From Roseovarius litorisediminis (GTDB lineage Bacteria; Pseudomonadota; Alphaproteobacteria; Rhodobacterales; Rhodobacteraceae), in assembly GCF_900172295.1 (NCBI RefSeq), contig NZ_FWFL01000005.1, forward strand, positions 248,001 through 312,000: a stretch of DNA of 64,000 bases, read 5' to 3'. Both the position numbers and the translations under genes were made by a program. Shown here one piece after another: positions 1 through 10,087 of the stretch. The notes under the pieces are model-generated. The model was not told where the DNA came from. It worked only from the letters and a program-made list of their open reading frames with translations, and did not search any database. Within the stretch, counting starts at the first letter, position 1, and the number at the start of each line of letters is the position of its first letter.

Positions 1-2046
<2,046 letters not shown>

Positions 2047-2098
2047 CAGAAAAGATCGCTGCAAGCAGAGCCAGACGCCTGGTCGATTCTGCCGGATC

Positions 2099-2269
2099 TT
2101 AATTGACGCAAACGGTGATTGTTTCTGACCCAACCGGCGGGTTGTGCGGAATATGGTTGATATCCCGCGATACCACTTTCACTGGCGATGTCACATTCGC
2201 ACCCTCCTGTATGTAGACAAAACAAACGGCCGACCCTTGCGGTGTCAGCGTTTCGCCAACACTTGCCAT
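2099..2269 (-). other. Possible small ORF or gene remnant, unrecognised
   Basis: The 485-base gap between fadH and the LysR gene holds no clear gene. On the minus strand one frame stays open for 80 codons from 2341 down to a TAA at 2099-2101, with an internal ATG at 2269 giving 56 aa. The peptide (MASVGETLTPQGSAVCFVYI at its start) has ordinary protein-like composition. There is no ribosome binding site before the ATG and I recognise no family. It may be the tail of a decayed gene or chance. Confidence 0.2.
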
Positions 2270-2531
2270 ATTCGTTACCGTAAAAATCCGACAACAAATG
2301 GCGTCACCAATCTTGGGTCCAAGGTGACTTCTCTCGTTATACTATTGGTTTATCCAGTGAGCTTAACTCGATACCCATGGGTTTCCAGTTTTTCACATTT
2401 CGGGGTTTCGACGGGATTTTGCTCCGAGCCGTTCCAAACAAAACCAAGATATTGTCTGGCGCGCGCCCCAGTTGTGCCCGATTTAGCAACAATAACTGCC
2501 GGTGTGAACTAAAGGACAGAGGTATCAATTA

Positions 2532-3437
2532 ATGGATCGCCTTACCGAAATGGAGGCCTTCGCCACGGTTGTGGATCAAGGAGGTTTCACAGACGCCGCC
2601 CGGAAGATGGGGATTTCAAAGTCCGCCGTCTCAAAACACGTCTCGTCTCTTGAGGCGCGTTTGGGGGCCCGCCTGTTGAACCGGACCACACGTCGCGTCA
2701 GCCCTACTGAAATAGGTTTGGCTTATTATGACCGTGCCTTGCGCGTTTTGAACGATGCGGGAGAGGCTGACGCCCTTGTAAGTTCGATGCAATCTGACCC
2801 GTCGGGTCTGTTGCGCATTTCAGTTGCAACCGATTTTGGGGTCAATCACCTCAGCCCGGTTTTAGGCCAATTTCTTGATGAATTCCCGGATATTACCGTC
2901 AATATGGTATTGAATAACCGCTATGTCGAATTGATTTCCGAAGGTTTCGACATGGCTATTCGTATTGGTGAGTTGGAAGACAGCACCCTACGCGCGCGTA
3001 AATTGACTGAGACCACAAAACGTATGATCGCCAGCCCAGCCTATTTCGCAAAATATGGCCGGCCAACCAAGATAGACGATCTCAATGATCACAAGCTTTT
3101 ACATTATTCCAGCCAGTCAAACGGATCTGTATGGAAACTAACAGCACCTTCTGGGGAGAAGCGCCAGGTCCGAACAGCAGGTGGGCTTTCGGTCAACGAT
3201 GGGCAGTCGCTTTTGAACGCCGCCATTTCCGGCCTTGGCATCGCGTATCTGCCAAGTTTCCTTTACTCTAAATCTCTGGAAGAAGGTTTGGTTGAAGATG
3301 CCATTCCGGAATTACCCGTAGAAACCCAAGGTATTTATGCGGTCTATCCGCCCGGAAGGTTTACACAACCCAAAGTGCGCGCTTTCATTGATTTTTTGGT
3401 ACATGCATTTGCTGATAAAGGCCCGACCGACTGGTAA
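2532..3437 (+). CDS. LysR-family transcriptional regulator
   Basis: 301 aa, the normal LysR length. Residues 1-60 form the winged helix-turn-helix (MDRLTEMEAFATVVDQGGFT, then ISKSAVSKHVSSLEARLGARLLNRTTRR). Residues about 90-295 are the periplasmic-binding-like effector domain. The MDRL...F..VV..GGF start and the KYGRPTKIDDL stretch are typical of the CrgA/AaeR-like subgroup. It is followed in the same direction by an FMN reductase gene beyond a terminator, so control of that gene or of the divergent upstream region is possible but not shown. Confidence 0.92.
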   Translation: MDRLTEMEAFATVVDQGGFTDAARKMGISKSAVSKHVSSLEARLGARLLNRTTRRVSPTEIGLAYYDRALRVLNDAGEADALVSSMQSDPSGLLRISVATDFGVNHLSPVLGQFLDEFPDITVNMVLNNRYVELISEGFDMAIRIGELEDSTLRARKLTETTKRMIASPAYFAKYGRPTKIDDLNDHKLLHYSSQSNGSVWKLTAPSGEKRQVRTAGGLSVNDGQSLLNAAISGLGIAYLPSFLYSKSLEEGLVEDAIPELPVETQGIYAVYPPGRFTQPKVRAFIDFLVHAFADKGPTDW

Positions 3438-3464
3438 CATTTTCCACTCATCTTCAGGTATCTT

Positions 3465-3496
3465 AACCCCGGACGTTTACTGCGCTCGGGGTTTTT
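3465..3496 (+). terminator. Rho-independent terminator after the LysR gene
   Basis: AACCCCG (3465-3471) pairs with CGGGGTT (3487-3493) across a 15-base loop and runs into a T stretch ending at 3496. It lies 28 bases after the LysR stop codon. Confidence 0.75.
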
Positions 3497-3632
3497 GATT
3501 TTGTGCGCCGTGGAAAAAATACCTGGTACAAAACTGCGTCGCACAAGAACTGTGCAACGCTGCATATTGCCTTGACCGTGATGGACCCTCAGATTGTCGT
3601 TAACAAAAAGGTCAATACGAAGGAAAATTCAA

Positions 3633-4178
3633 ATGACAAAGCCAACCTTGCTGGCGATCTCGGGTTCCTTGCGCAAAGGTTCCTTCAACAGAATGCTGAT
3701 GCATGAGGCTGCCAGGGCTTTTGGTGATGCCGAGGTGCTTGTAGCCGACCTGAACATGCCGCTTTATGACGGCGATTTGGAAGAGTCCAAAGGCATTCCC
3801 GCGCAAGTACAAGCGCTGGCTGATCAGATAAGTGCGGCGGATGCGGTTTTGATTTCGTCACCTGAATACAACAAAGGCATTCCTGGCGTCCTGAAAAACG
3901 CGCTGGACTGGGTAAGCCGCGTGCCGGGGGCTGTTCTGAACGGTAAACCAACCGTGGTAGTATCGGCGGCGGCCGGGCGTACCGGGGGCGAAACGGCACA
4001 ATTCATGGTGCTAAGCTGTTTGACACAGTTACAGGTACGCTTGATGCCAGGACCTTCGGTATTGGTGGCCGCAGCCAGCAATGAGTTTGACGAAAATGGG
4101 AACCTGAAGAATGAGCTCTATAAAAAGACGCTGACAACTCGGATGCAAGCCCTGCGTGCCGAGGTCGTGCCAACTTAG
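3633..4178 (+). CDS. NADPH-dependent FMN reductase / NAD(P)H:quinone reductase
   Basis: 181 aa flavodoxin-fold protein of the FMN_red family, which reduces FMN, quinones or azo dyes with NAD(P)H. The phosphate-binding loop GSLRKGSFNRML lies near residues 9-20, and SSPEYNKGIPGVLKNALDWVSR near 75-95 is the family's flavin and active-site signature. The ATG at 3633 is chosen because it begins at the conserved MTKPTLLAISGS and has AAGGA just upstream; the open frame extends to 3594 but that part is not conserved in appearance. It is separated from LysR by a terminator, so it probably has its own promoter. Confidence 0.87.
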   Translation: MTKPTLLAISGSLRKGSFNRMLMHEAARAFGDAEVLVADLNMPLYDGDLEESKGIPAQVQALADQISAADAVLISSPEYNKGIPGVLKNALDWVSRVPGAVLNGKPTVVVSAAAGRTGGETAQFMVLSCLTQLQVRLMPGPSVLVAAASNEFDENGNLKNELYKKTLTTRMQALRAEVVPT

Positions 4179-4199
4179 TTTCCACCCGAAAATATGAGA

Positions 4200-4604
4200 T
4201 CAATCAGCAATCATGTTCGAGATTTCCAAAAGGTTTTGATCAGGATCACGCAGATAGATTGATAGAATTGGCCCTGTTGACCCGGTTCGGGTAACAGGGC
4301 CATGTTCGATGGGAATGCGAATGGTTTCGAAGTGCTTTTGCCATTCTTCAATAGGCGTTTCACTTAAAAAGCACAAATCGGCTGAACCCGGCACTGGCCT
4401 GGCCGCCTTGGGTTCAAATTCAGCCCCAGCCCGGTGCAGGTTGATCTTCTGTGAACCGAATTTCAAGGCCCAGCGTGGCGCGCCCTTGGCAGGCGTGAAT
4501 TGTTCAGGGGCCATCCCCAGGACATCGCGGTAGAACGCAATGGTAACGTCCAGATCACCGACAGTCAGGACCAGATGATCTAGCGTGGATACCGCAGGTG
4601 GCAT
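4200..4604 (-). CDS. VOC-family (glyoxalase/bleomycin-resistance fold) protein
   Basis: 134 aa. One VOC module with paired beta-alpha-beta-beta-beta units: STLDHLVLTVGDLDVTIAFYRDVLGM at the N terminus and IYLRDPDQNLLEIS at the C terminus. The conserved metal-site residues His near position 10 and Glu in LLEIS are visible. Such proteins are glyoxalase-, dioxygenase- or resistance-type enzymes, and the substrate cannot be told from sequence. It diverges from the MaoC-like gene at 4648 with a 43-base shared promoter region. AAGGA lies upstream of the ATG. Confidence 0.85.
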   Translation of the reverse strand: MPPAVSTLDHLVLTVGDLDVTIAFYRDVLGMAPEQFTPAKGAPRWALKFGSQKINLHRAGAEFEPKAARPVPGSADLCFLSETPIEEWQKHFETIRIPIEHGPVTRTGSTGPILSIYLRDPDQNLLEISNMIAD

Positions 4605-4647
4605 TTTTTGGATTGTTCCTTTTTTGCCGGTATCTTAGCTTGCAAAC

Positions 4648-5442
4648 ATGAGCGAGGCCATCCAAACCCTTTCAGATGTTATCGACCCGGCCCGCGCCCG
4701 CGCAATGCAGGCCATTCTAGGCCATGACGTGGCAATTGAAAATGGGATGTCTTTGCCGCCCTTCTTTCATCAGCTTTATTTTTGGGATCCGCAGCCGCCC
4801 GAAAATCTTGGCCGGGATGGCCACCCAAAGGTGGGTGGCGTCATACCGGATATGGGTCTGCCAAGGCGCATGTGGGCTGGTGGGCGTTTGAAGTTTCATG
4901 CTCCGCTTATTGCAGGTCAAGGCGCTAAACGAGTGTCTTTCGTTGAGATGACAGAGCGAAAACAAGGGCGCAGCGGACCGTTGGGGTTTGTCACCTTGCG
5001 CCACGAAATCTGGCAAGAGGGGCAGCTGTGTATCACTGATTGGCAGGATCTGGTTTACCGCCAGGACCCCGATCGGGATGTGCCGAAACCAAACCCACCT
5101 GTGGCCCGTCAGGACGAAAAGGTTTGCCAGGTCCAGTGCTTTGATTCAACAATGCTTTTTCGTTACTCTGCACTAACGTTCAACGGGCACAGAATACATT
5201 ATGACATTGATTACGCCAAGAAAGTTGAGGGTTATGGTGGGCTGGTTGTCCATGGGCCATTGCTGGCTCAACTGTTGATTCTGCTGGCCGAGAAGCAGTT
5301 GGGTTCGCTGACAAGTTTCGAATTCCGGGCAACTGCTCCGTTACTGCATTTCGAACAGGCGCAGCTGTGTTGGATTGACGGCGCTGCCTGGGTACGCGGG
5401 CCAGATGGGCGGCAATGTATGCAAGCTCATGCTGTAGGGTAA
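4648..5442 (+). CDS. MaoC/HTD2-like acyl-CoA hydratase (mesaconyl-C4-CoA hydratase-like)
   Basis: 264 aa. It has the double hot-dog layout of FAS1-type dehydratase/MaoC proteins: an N-terminal half with PPFFHQLYFWDP and GGRLKFHAPL, and a C-terminal half with LFRYSALTFNGHRIHYDIDYA, then GLVVHGPLLAQLL. The RYSALTFN-H-IHYD motif is the hydratase active-site loop with Asp/His. This arrangement is that of mesaconyl-C4-CoA (and itaconyl-CoA-type) hydratases, which add water to an enoyl-CoA. No other pathway genes lie next to it, so the physiological substrate is uncertain. Confidence 0.82.
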   Translation: MSEAIQTLSDVIDPARARAMQAILGHDVAIENGMSLPPFFHQLYFWDPQPPENLGRDGHPKVGGVIPDMGLPRRMWAGGRLKFHAPLIAGQGAKRVSFVEMTERKQGRSGPLGFVTLRHEIWQEGQLCITDWQDLVYRQDPDRDVPKPNPPVARQDEKVCQVQCFDSTMLFRYSALTFNGHRIHYDIDYAKKVEGYGGLVVHGPLLAQLLILLAEKQLGSLTSFEFRATAPLLHFEQAQLCWIDGAAWVRGPDGRQCMQAHAVG

Positions 5443-5503
5443 ACCGTTCAGCTTGCAGGCCATTGGCCGTTTTTTCGGCTGACAGATGCGCATTCAGGAC
5501 GGC

Positions 5504-6535
5504 TCAGTAAGACGCTTCAGGCCGGAACCCTTGAGGGATTGTATCCATCCCTTCCAACATCAGGTCAGCCATGACTTGCCCCACTTTAGGCGCCATGCCA
5601 AACCCGATCTTGAAACCACCGTTGGCAATGAATTGCCCTGGGTTCAAAGGGTGTACTCCCAGCATCGGGGCGCGAGATCGGGAACGAGGCCGCACACCGG
5701 CCCACCGCTCAACCACGCGCGCGCCGTGTAGAATGGGCATGGCCTGCATCGCGCGCGCAATTACATCGTCCAGGGCTGTATCGGTGCTGGTGGGGTCGTC
5801 ATAATCGCGTTCACTGGTTGAACCGATCGCGATAGTGCCATCGTCATGCGGGACGACATGCACGCTGTCGGCAAAGATTTGAGGCAGTTCAGCGGCGTTG
5901 AAATGCAACAGCGCGCCCTGTCCTTTCACACCATTGCCGACAGTTCGGGTATGGGCGGCAGATAAATATTCCAGCCCGGCCACGCCGGTGGCCCAGATAA
6001 CCATACCCTGTGCGGTGCCTTCCTGCGTAATTGTGCCGCCACGCATACGGATGGCTTCCGCCAGGGAAGCACAGGCGCGGCGCGGGTGGATGCGGGCAGT
6101 CAGGGTGTCGCGGATCAGATAATCGGTAGGTGAAATCGGTGCCCAGTCGTGATCTTCGACACTGACAATCTGCCACTCGGCCTTGCCTTGCCAAAGCGCG
6201 CGTGCATTCTCAGCGCGTTGCCGGGCCATCTCGAGTGAATGCACATCCGGGATCGGTTGCAGCCGCCCCAGGCGGGCATAACCGGGCGATAGTCCCGATA
6301 CCTCTTGGACCCCGCGCCAAAACGCCTTTGCCATGATCAGACTTTCGAATTGAAACGCTTTCTTGTCATTCCAGTTTTCCGGTACATGCGGCGCCAATGC
6401 GCCCACAACGCCGCCCGAGGCACCAGCCGCAGGGCCGTCCGGGTCGATCACCTGCACGCGGGCGCCGCGTAACAGGCAGCTCCAGGCCACCGAAAGCCCG
6501 AAAATTCCAGCCCCCATCACAGTTACATCGACCAT
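5504..6535 (-). CDS. FAD-dependent oxidoreductase, MnmC(o)-like half
   Basis: 343 aa DAO-family flavoprotein. GAGIFGLSVAWSCLLRGARV near residues 9-28 is the FAD dinucleotide fold, and ERWAGVRPRSRSRAPMLG followed by NGGFKIGFGMAPKVGQVMAD is the C-terminal flavin-binding end. It diverges from mnmD; in E. coli the matching oxidase domain is fused to the MnmD-like methyltransferase as MnmC and converts cmnm5U34 to nm5U34 in tRNA. From that context I infer a tRNA role, but a free amino-acid or glycine oxidase-like function is possible. The start may instead be TTG at 6541, which has a better spaced GAGGGA. Confidence 0.8.
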   Translation of the reverse strand: MVDVTVMGAGIFGLSVAWSCLLRGARVQVIDPDGPAAGASGGVVGALAPHVPENWNDKKAFQFESLIMAKAFWRGVQEVSGLSPGYARLGRLQPIPDVHSLEMARQRAENARALWQGKAEWQIVSVEDHDWAPISPTDYLIRDTLTARIHPRRACASLAEAIRMRGGTITQEGTAQGMVIWATGVAGLEYLSAAHTRTVGNGVKGQGALLHFNAAELPQIFADSVHVVPHDDGTIAIGSTSERDYDDPTSTDTALDDVIARAMQAMPILHGARVVERWAGVRPRSRSRAPMLGVHPLNPGQFIANGGFKIGFGMAPKVGQVMADLMLEGMDTIPQGFRPEASY

Positions 6536-6599
6536 TGCCAAATTCTGTATCCCTCTTCATGGTCGCCACGATATAGACCCTCTTCTAAAGGATGCATCG

Positions 6600-7271
6600 A
6601 TGCAGAACCAGCGGGCTGAACTGGAATGGCGGGACGGCGATGTGCCGGCTTCAACCCGGTTTGATGACCCCTATTTCAGCCTGGACAATGGCATGGCAGA
6701 GACGCAGCATGTGTTTTTGTCCGGAAACGGTCTGCCGGAAAGATTTTCTGATGGCTTCCAAATTGCCGAGCTTGGATTTGGAACAGGTTTGAACCTGTTG
6801 GCGTCTTTGGCAGAATGGCGGTTGGCCGGGGTCCGTGGCGTTTTGCATTATACTTCGTTCGAGGCATTTCCAATGTCCGCGAACGAAATGGTACGCGCGC
6901 ACAAAGCGTTTCCTGAACTGACGGATATAGCTGCCGAACTGGCCCCGTATTGGCAAGAGTATCCCTCCCGGATTACCTTGCCTGATCTGGAATTCACTTT
7001 GATATGCGGCGATGCTCGGGAAACACTGCCCATTTGGAATGGGTGTGCGGATGCGTGGTTTCTGGATGGGTTTTCACCGGCTAAAAACCCTGAACTTTGG
7101 GAAGAAGGACTATTGGCCAGCGTTGGCGCACATACCGTGCCAGGGGGTACGATAGCCACCTATACCGCCGCGGGTTTTGTTCGGCGCGGGCTTGAGGCTG
7201 CGGGGTTTTCCGTTTCGCGCCGGCCGGGCTTTGGCCGCAAACGGCATATGACCGCGGCGGTGAAGAACTAA
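6600..7271 (+). CDS. mnmD: tRNA (5-methylaminomethyl-2-thiouridine)(34)-methyltransferase MnmD
   Basis: 223 aa, a stand-alone version of the methyltransferase half of MnmC. It methylates nm5(s2)U34 of tRNA using S-adenosylmethionine. Family marks are the N-terminal FDDPYFSLDNGMAETQHVFLSGN, the SAM loop IAELGFGTGLNLL near residues 57-69, and the catalytic-region WFLDGFSPAKNPELWE near 150. ATG 6600 is chosen because AAGGA lies about 8 bases upstream and the family signature begins soon after; the open frame runs further upstream over the divergent gene. The DMT transporter gene starts 2 bases after its stop, so the two are probably cotranscribed. Confidence 0.88.
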   Translation: MQNQRAELEWRDGDVPASTRFDDPYFSLDNGMAETQHVFLSGNGLPERFSDGFQIAELGFGTGLNLLASLAEWRLAGVRGVLHYTSFEAFPMSANEMVRAHKAFPELTDIAAELAPYWQEYPSRITLPDLEFTLICGDARETLPIWNGCADAWFLDGFSPAKNPELWEEGLLASVGAHTVPGGTIATYTAAGFVRRGLEAAGFSVSRRPGFGRKRHMTAAVKN

Positions 7272-7273
7272 CA

Positions 7274-8140
7274 ATGGGCGAACAAAACACCCGGTTCGGC
7301 ATTCTGCTGATGATTGCCACCACGATTGTCTTTGCGGCACAGGACGGAATTTCGCGCCACTTGGCCAGTGAATACAACGTTCTGATGATCGTGATGATTC
7401 GATACTGGTTCTTCGCAGCTTTTGTAATCACGGTTGCGGGGCGCAAGGCCGGCGGGGTGAGGGCGGCCGCTGCCACCGCGCAGCCGCTTTTGCAAGCGTT
7501 CCGGGCAGTGTTGTTGGTAGCTGAAATCTGCGTGATGATCCTGGGTTTTACTTTGCTCGGGTTGATCGAGGTACACGCGGTTTTCGCCTGTTACCCCCTG
7601 TTGATCGCAGCACTTTCCGGCCCTGTTCTGGGAGAGCACGTGGGCTGGCGGCGGTGGGCAGCAATCGGTCTGGGGTTTATTGGGGTGACCATCATCCTCG
7701 AGCCGGGTTTCGCCGTGTTCCAACCCGCGGCAGTCGTGCCTTTGGCAGCAGCATTGATGTTTGCACTTTATGGATTGCTGACCCGGTTTGCCGCGCGAAA
7801 GGACAGTGCGGCCACCAGTTTCTTCTGGACGGGCACTGTGGGCTCCGTTGCGATGACGGCGGTTGGTATGTGGTTCTGGGAACCGATGACGACCCCTGAT
7901 TGGGGCTGGATGGGCATTTTGTGTATTGCCGGGGCTTTGGGTCATTGGACGTTGATTAAATGTTACGAGGTTGCCGAAGCCAGCGCCGTGCAGCCTTTTG
8001 CTTACCTGCAACTTGTCTTTGCCAGTGCAATCGGAATAACCGTATTCAGCGAAACGATCAGGATGAATGTCGCGATAGGTGCGGGGCTGATTGTTGCAGC
8101 GGGGCTATTCACCCTTTGGCGACAGCGCAAAGTGAGATAA
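7274..8140 (+). CDS. DMT-superfamily (EamA) transporter
   Basis: 288 aa inner-membrane protein with about ten hydrophobic helices in two EamA repeats (roughly residues 8-140 and 150-285). The repeat end GFIGVTIILEPG and the second-half ETI...GAGLIVAAGLFTL are family-typical. Members export metabolites such as amino acids, but the substrate cannot be deduced. It starts 2 bases after mnmD and is probably carried on the same transcript. Confidence 0.87.
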   Translation: MGEQNTRFGILLMIATTIVFAAQDGISRHLASEYNVLMIVMIRYWFFAAFVITVAGRKAGGVRAAAATAQPLLQAFRAVLLVAEICVMILGFTLLGLIEVHAVFACYPLLIAALSGPVLGEHVGWRRWAAIGLGFIGVTIILEPGFAVFQPAAVVPLAAALMFALYGLLTRFAARKDSAATSFFWTGTVGSVAMTAVGMWFWEPMTTPDWGWMGILCIAGALGHWTLIKCYEVAEASAVQPFAYLQLVFASAIGITVFSETIRMNVAIGAGLIVAAGLFTLWRQRKVR

Positions 8141-8280
8141 TTTTCTTTCGAAAAGCAATAACTTGTATGGAATCGGTAACTGGCTTACGCTTTGTACATG
8201 GGCAGCGTTTTGGATACATCAGCGGTGCCTGAAGATTGGAATTGGCTGACCGGGATATCGTGGTCGGGATAGTGTTTGAG

Positions 8281-8688
8281 ATGCGTGTTAGATCAACAGT
8301 TAATGGCAAAAAGTCGATCGGGATTTTCCCGATGCTTCTGGTTTTGTTGTTGGCTGTACGGGTCGCGGCGTCACCAGCCATTCAATGTCAGCACGAACTT
8401 GCAGCGCAAACCGCGCGTACTGCTCAGGCCGTAACAGGTATTCCCTACTCGGTTGGTGATCTTTGTGGGTTGCCCCTTGTCGGCGATGGTCCCGAACATG
8501 ACGAAAATGTTCTGAATTCACTCTGTCCCTTCTTCATGGCGCCGGGCATTTTGCCGGCCAGCGAAGTTGTTTTTGGTTTTAGCGATCAGGTCTACTCTTG
8601 GAGCTGGCCACTGCCCGCTGCCGTCCATTCGGGTACTGACGCAGCTATTGCCGGATATGAGGCGCGCGCGCCACCAATCGGGTCTTAG
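8281..8688 (+). CDS. Small secreted or membrane-anchored protein, DUF2946-like
   Basis: 135 aa. A hydrophobic segment, IFPMLLVLLLAVRVAAS, at residues about 16-32 acts as a signal peptide or anchor. The mature part has three spaced cysteines (IQCQHEL, DLCGLP, NSLCPFF) with a histidine between the last two and ends in ARAPP. That pattern resembles DUF2946 proteins, which often sit near metal-related genes; this match is tentative. ATG 8281 places the signal at the N terminus, so the upstream frame from 8236 is left out. It precedes the outer-membrane-type protein at 8953. Confidence 0.5.
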   Translation: MRVRSTVNGKKSIGIFPMLLVLLLAVRVAASPAIQCQHELAAQTARTAQAVTGIPYSVGDLCGLPLVGDGPEHDENVLNSLCPFFMAPGILPASEVVFGFSDQVYSWSWPLPAAVHSGTDAAIAGYEARAPPIGS

Positions 8689-8952
8689 GTTCAACGCCCC
8701 TGTCCAGATTCCTGTTTTGAACCGGTGGTTGTGCGCCGGGATCCCTCTCCAGCGGGGTCACCTTCAAGTCTGGGCTACCTGATAGATATCTATCGGAATG
8801 CCAGCACGTCAGTGGTGTAAATTTTTGCACCAAAGTGTCACGGATCAGGCATCACCGGGATCGACGGACAGGGGCGTTGCTGAACGTCTGCTCACCATAA
8901 GACTATTAATACCCAGCCGCCATTTGGCTTGCTGAAACGAGAAGATCAGGAA

Positions 8953-10053
8953 ATGAAACCCCCCTTTTTTAATGCGCTTGTTTTAAGCGCAATGCTTGCC
9001 GCATCTGCGGCCCATGCCCATGGAGAAAAAACCCCTCCGACTGCCAGCGGTCCTGCCCCTCTTCGGGCGGATGGCCACGCCCCAATCAGCGTGATGGGTG
9101 AACACCGACACAAGACGGGCGAAGTGATGTTGTCCTATCGCTTTATGCATATGGACATGGATGGATATCGAAGCGGCACCAACAGGGTTGACCCAAATAC
9201 GATTGCCACCACCGTGCCGAACCGCTTTTTCGGCCTCCCAATGCAACCGCCTACTATCCGGATCGTGCCGACCAGTATGACAATGGATATGCATATGTTC
9301 GGGGCGATGTATGCCCCTAACGATCAGCTTACCTTAATGGCAATGATCCCTTATATCACCAAGAGAATGGATCACATCACGTTTGCAGGCCCCGCCGGGA
9401 CTACGGTGCTTGGCAATTTCTCGACTAAATCCGAGGGCTTGGGCGACATCAAGGTTTCAGCCCTTTATGGCCTGATGGAACGTGGCAATCACAAGGTTCA
9501 TCTGAATTTTGGCTTCAGTTTGCCCACGGGCTCGACCACTGAGCGCGCGAACGCTTTGGCGCCCACTGGGATGTTGATGAATGTACGTATGCCCTATGGG
9601 ATGCAACTGGGTTCGGGTACCTACGACCTGTTGCCGGGCATTACCTATATCGGCAAACAGGGCAATATCGGCTGGGGTGCGCAATTGACTGGCGTGGTCC
9701 GCACCGGCAAAAACAATGGCTATCGCTTGGGAAATGAGGCCAGGCTGACCGCCTGGACCAGCGTTCAACCGAAACCCTGGATCAGCCTGTCTGGCCGGAT
9801 CGAGGCAAAAACCGTGGGCGATATAAGTGGGATTGATTCCGAAATGATCGGCCCGTCACCAACGCTGAACCCGGACAACTATGGGGGTGAAACAGTGTCC
9901 CTTTTCGGTGGTGTCAATCTGATTGCTCAGCGTGGCGCAATGCGCGGTCACCGCTTTGCACTGGAGGTCGGCGCGCCAGTCTATCAGAATTTGAACGGAT
10001 TTCAGCTGGAAACGGACTGGACTCTGACAGCCGGCTGGCAATTGGCGTTCTGA
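8953..10053 (+). CDS. Outer-membrane beta-barrel 'transporter' (phenol MetA-type family)
   Basis: 366 aa. The first 20 residues are a clear signal peptide ending SAAHAHG. The remainder alternates aromatic and polar residues like a beta-barrel (LSYRFMHMDMDG, GLGDIKVSALYGLME, LNFGFSLPTGS). The opening is rich in His and Met (GEHRHKTGEVML, MTMDMHMFGAMY), which fits metal handling. It resembles the PF13557 'MetA-pathway of phenol degradation' barrel group. ATG 8953 has AGGAA upstream; a TTG at 8929 would add eight residues before the signal. Real function unknown. The 264-base gap before it shows no recognisable feature. Confidence 0.72.
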   Translation: MKPPFFNALVLSAMLAASAAHAHGEKTPPTASGPAPLRADGHAPISVMGEHRHKTGEVMLSYRFMHMDMDGYRSGTNRVDPNTIATTVPNRFFGLPMQPPTIRIVPTSMTMDMHMFGAMYAPNDQLTLMAMIPYITKRMDHITFAGPAGTTVLGNFSTKSEGLGDIKVSALYGLMERGNHKVHLNFGFSLPTGSTTERANALAPTGMLMNVRMPYGMQLGSGTYDLLPGITYIGKQGNIGWGAQLTGVVRTGKNNGYRLGNEARLTAWTSVQPKPWISLSGRIEAKTVGDISGIDSEMIGPSPTLNPDNYGGETVSLFGGVNLIAQRGAMRGHRFALEVGAPVYQNLNGFQLETDWTLTAGWQLAF

Positions 10054-10063
10054 GGTACAATTT

Positions 10064-10087
10064 TAGGGTGGTCTGGCGGCCACCCTA
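10064..10087. terminator. Bidirectional terminator hairpin between convergent genes
   Basis: TAGGGTGG (10064-10071) pairs with CCACCCTA (10080-10087) across an 8-base loop. It sits between the barrel gene (+) and the transglycosylase (-), overlaps the latter's stop codon, and has AT-rich sequence on both sides. Confidence 0.6.

Noticed and set aside
7268..8011. 247-codon minus-strand frame
   Set aside because: Antisense to the DMT transporter; the peptide is rich in His, Arg and Gln, a usual shadow composition.
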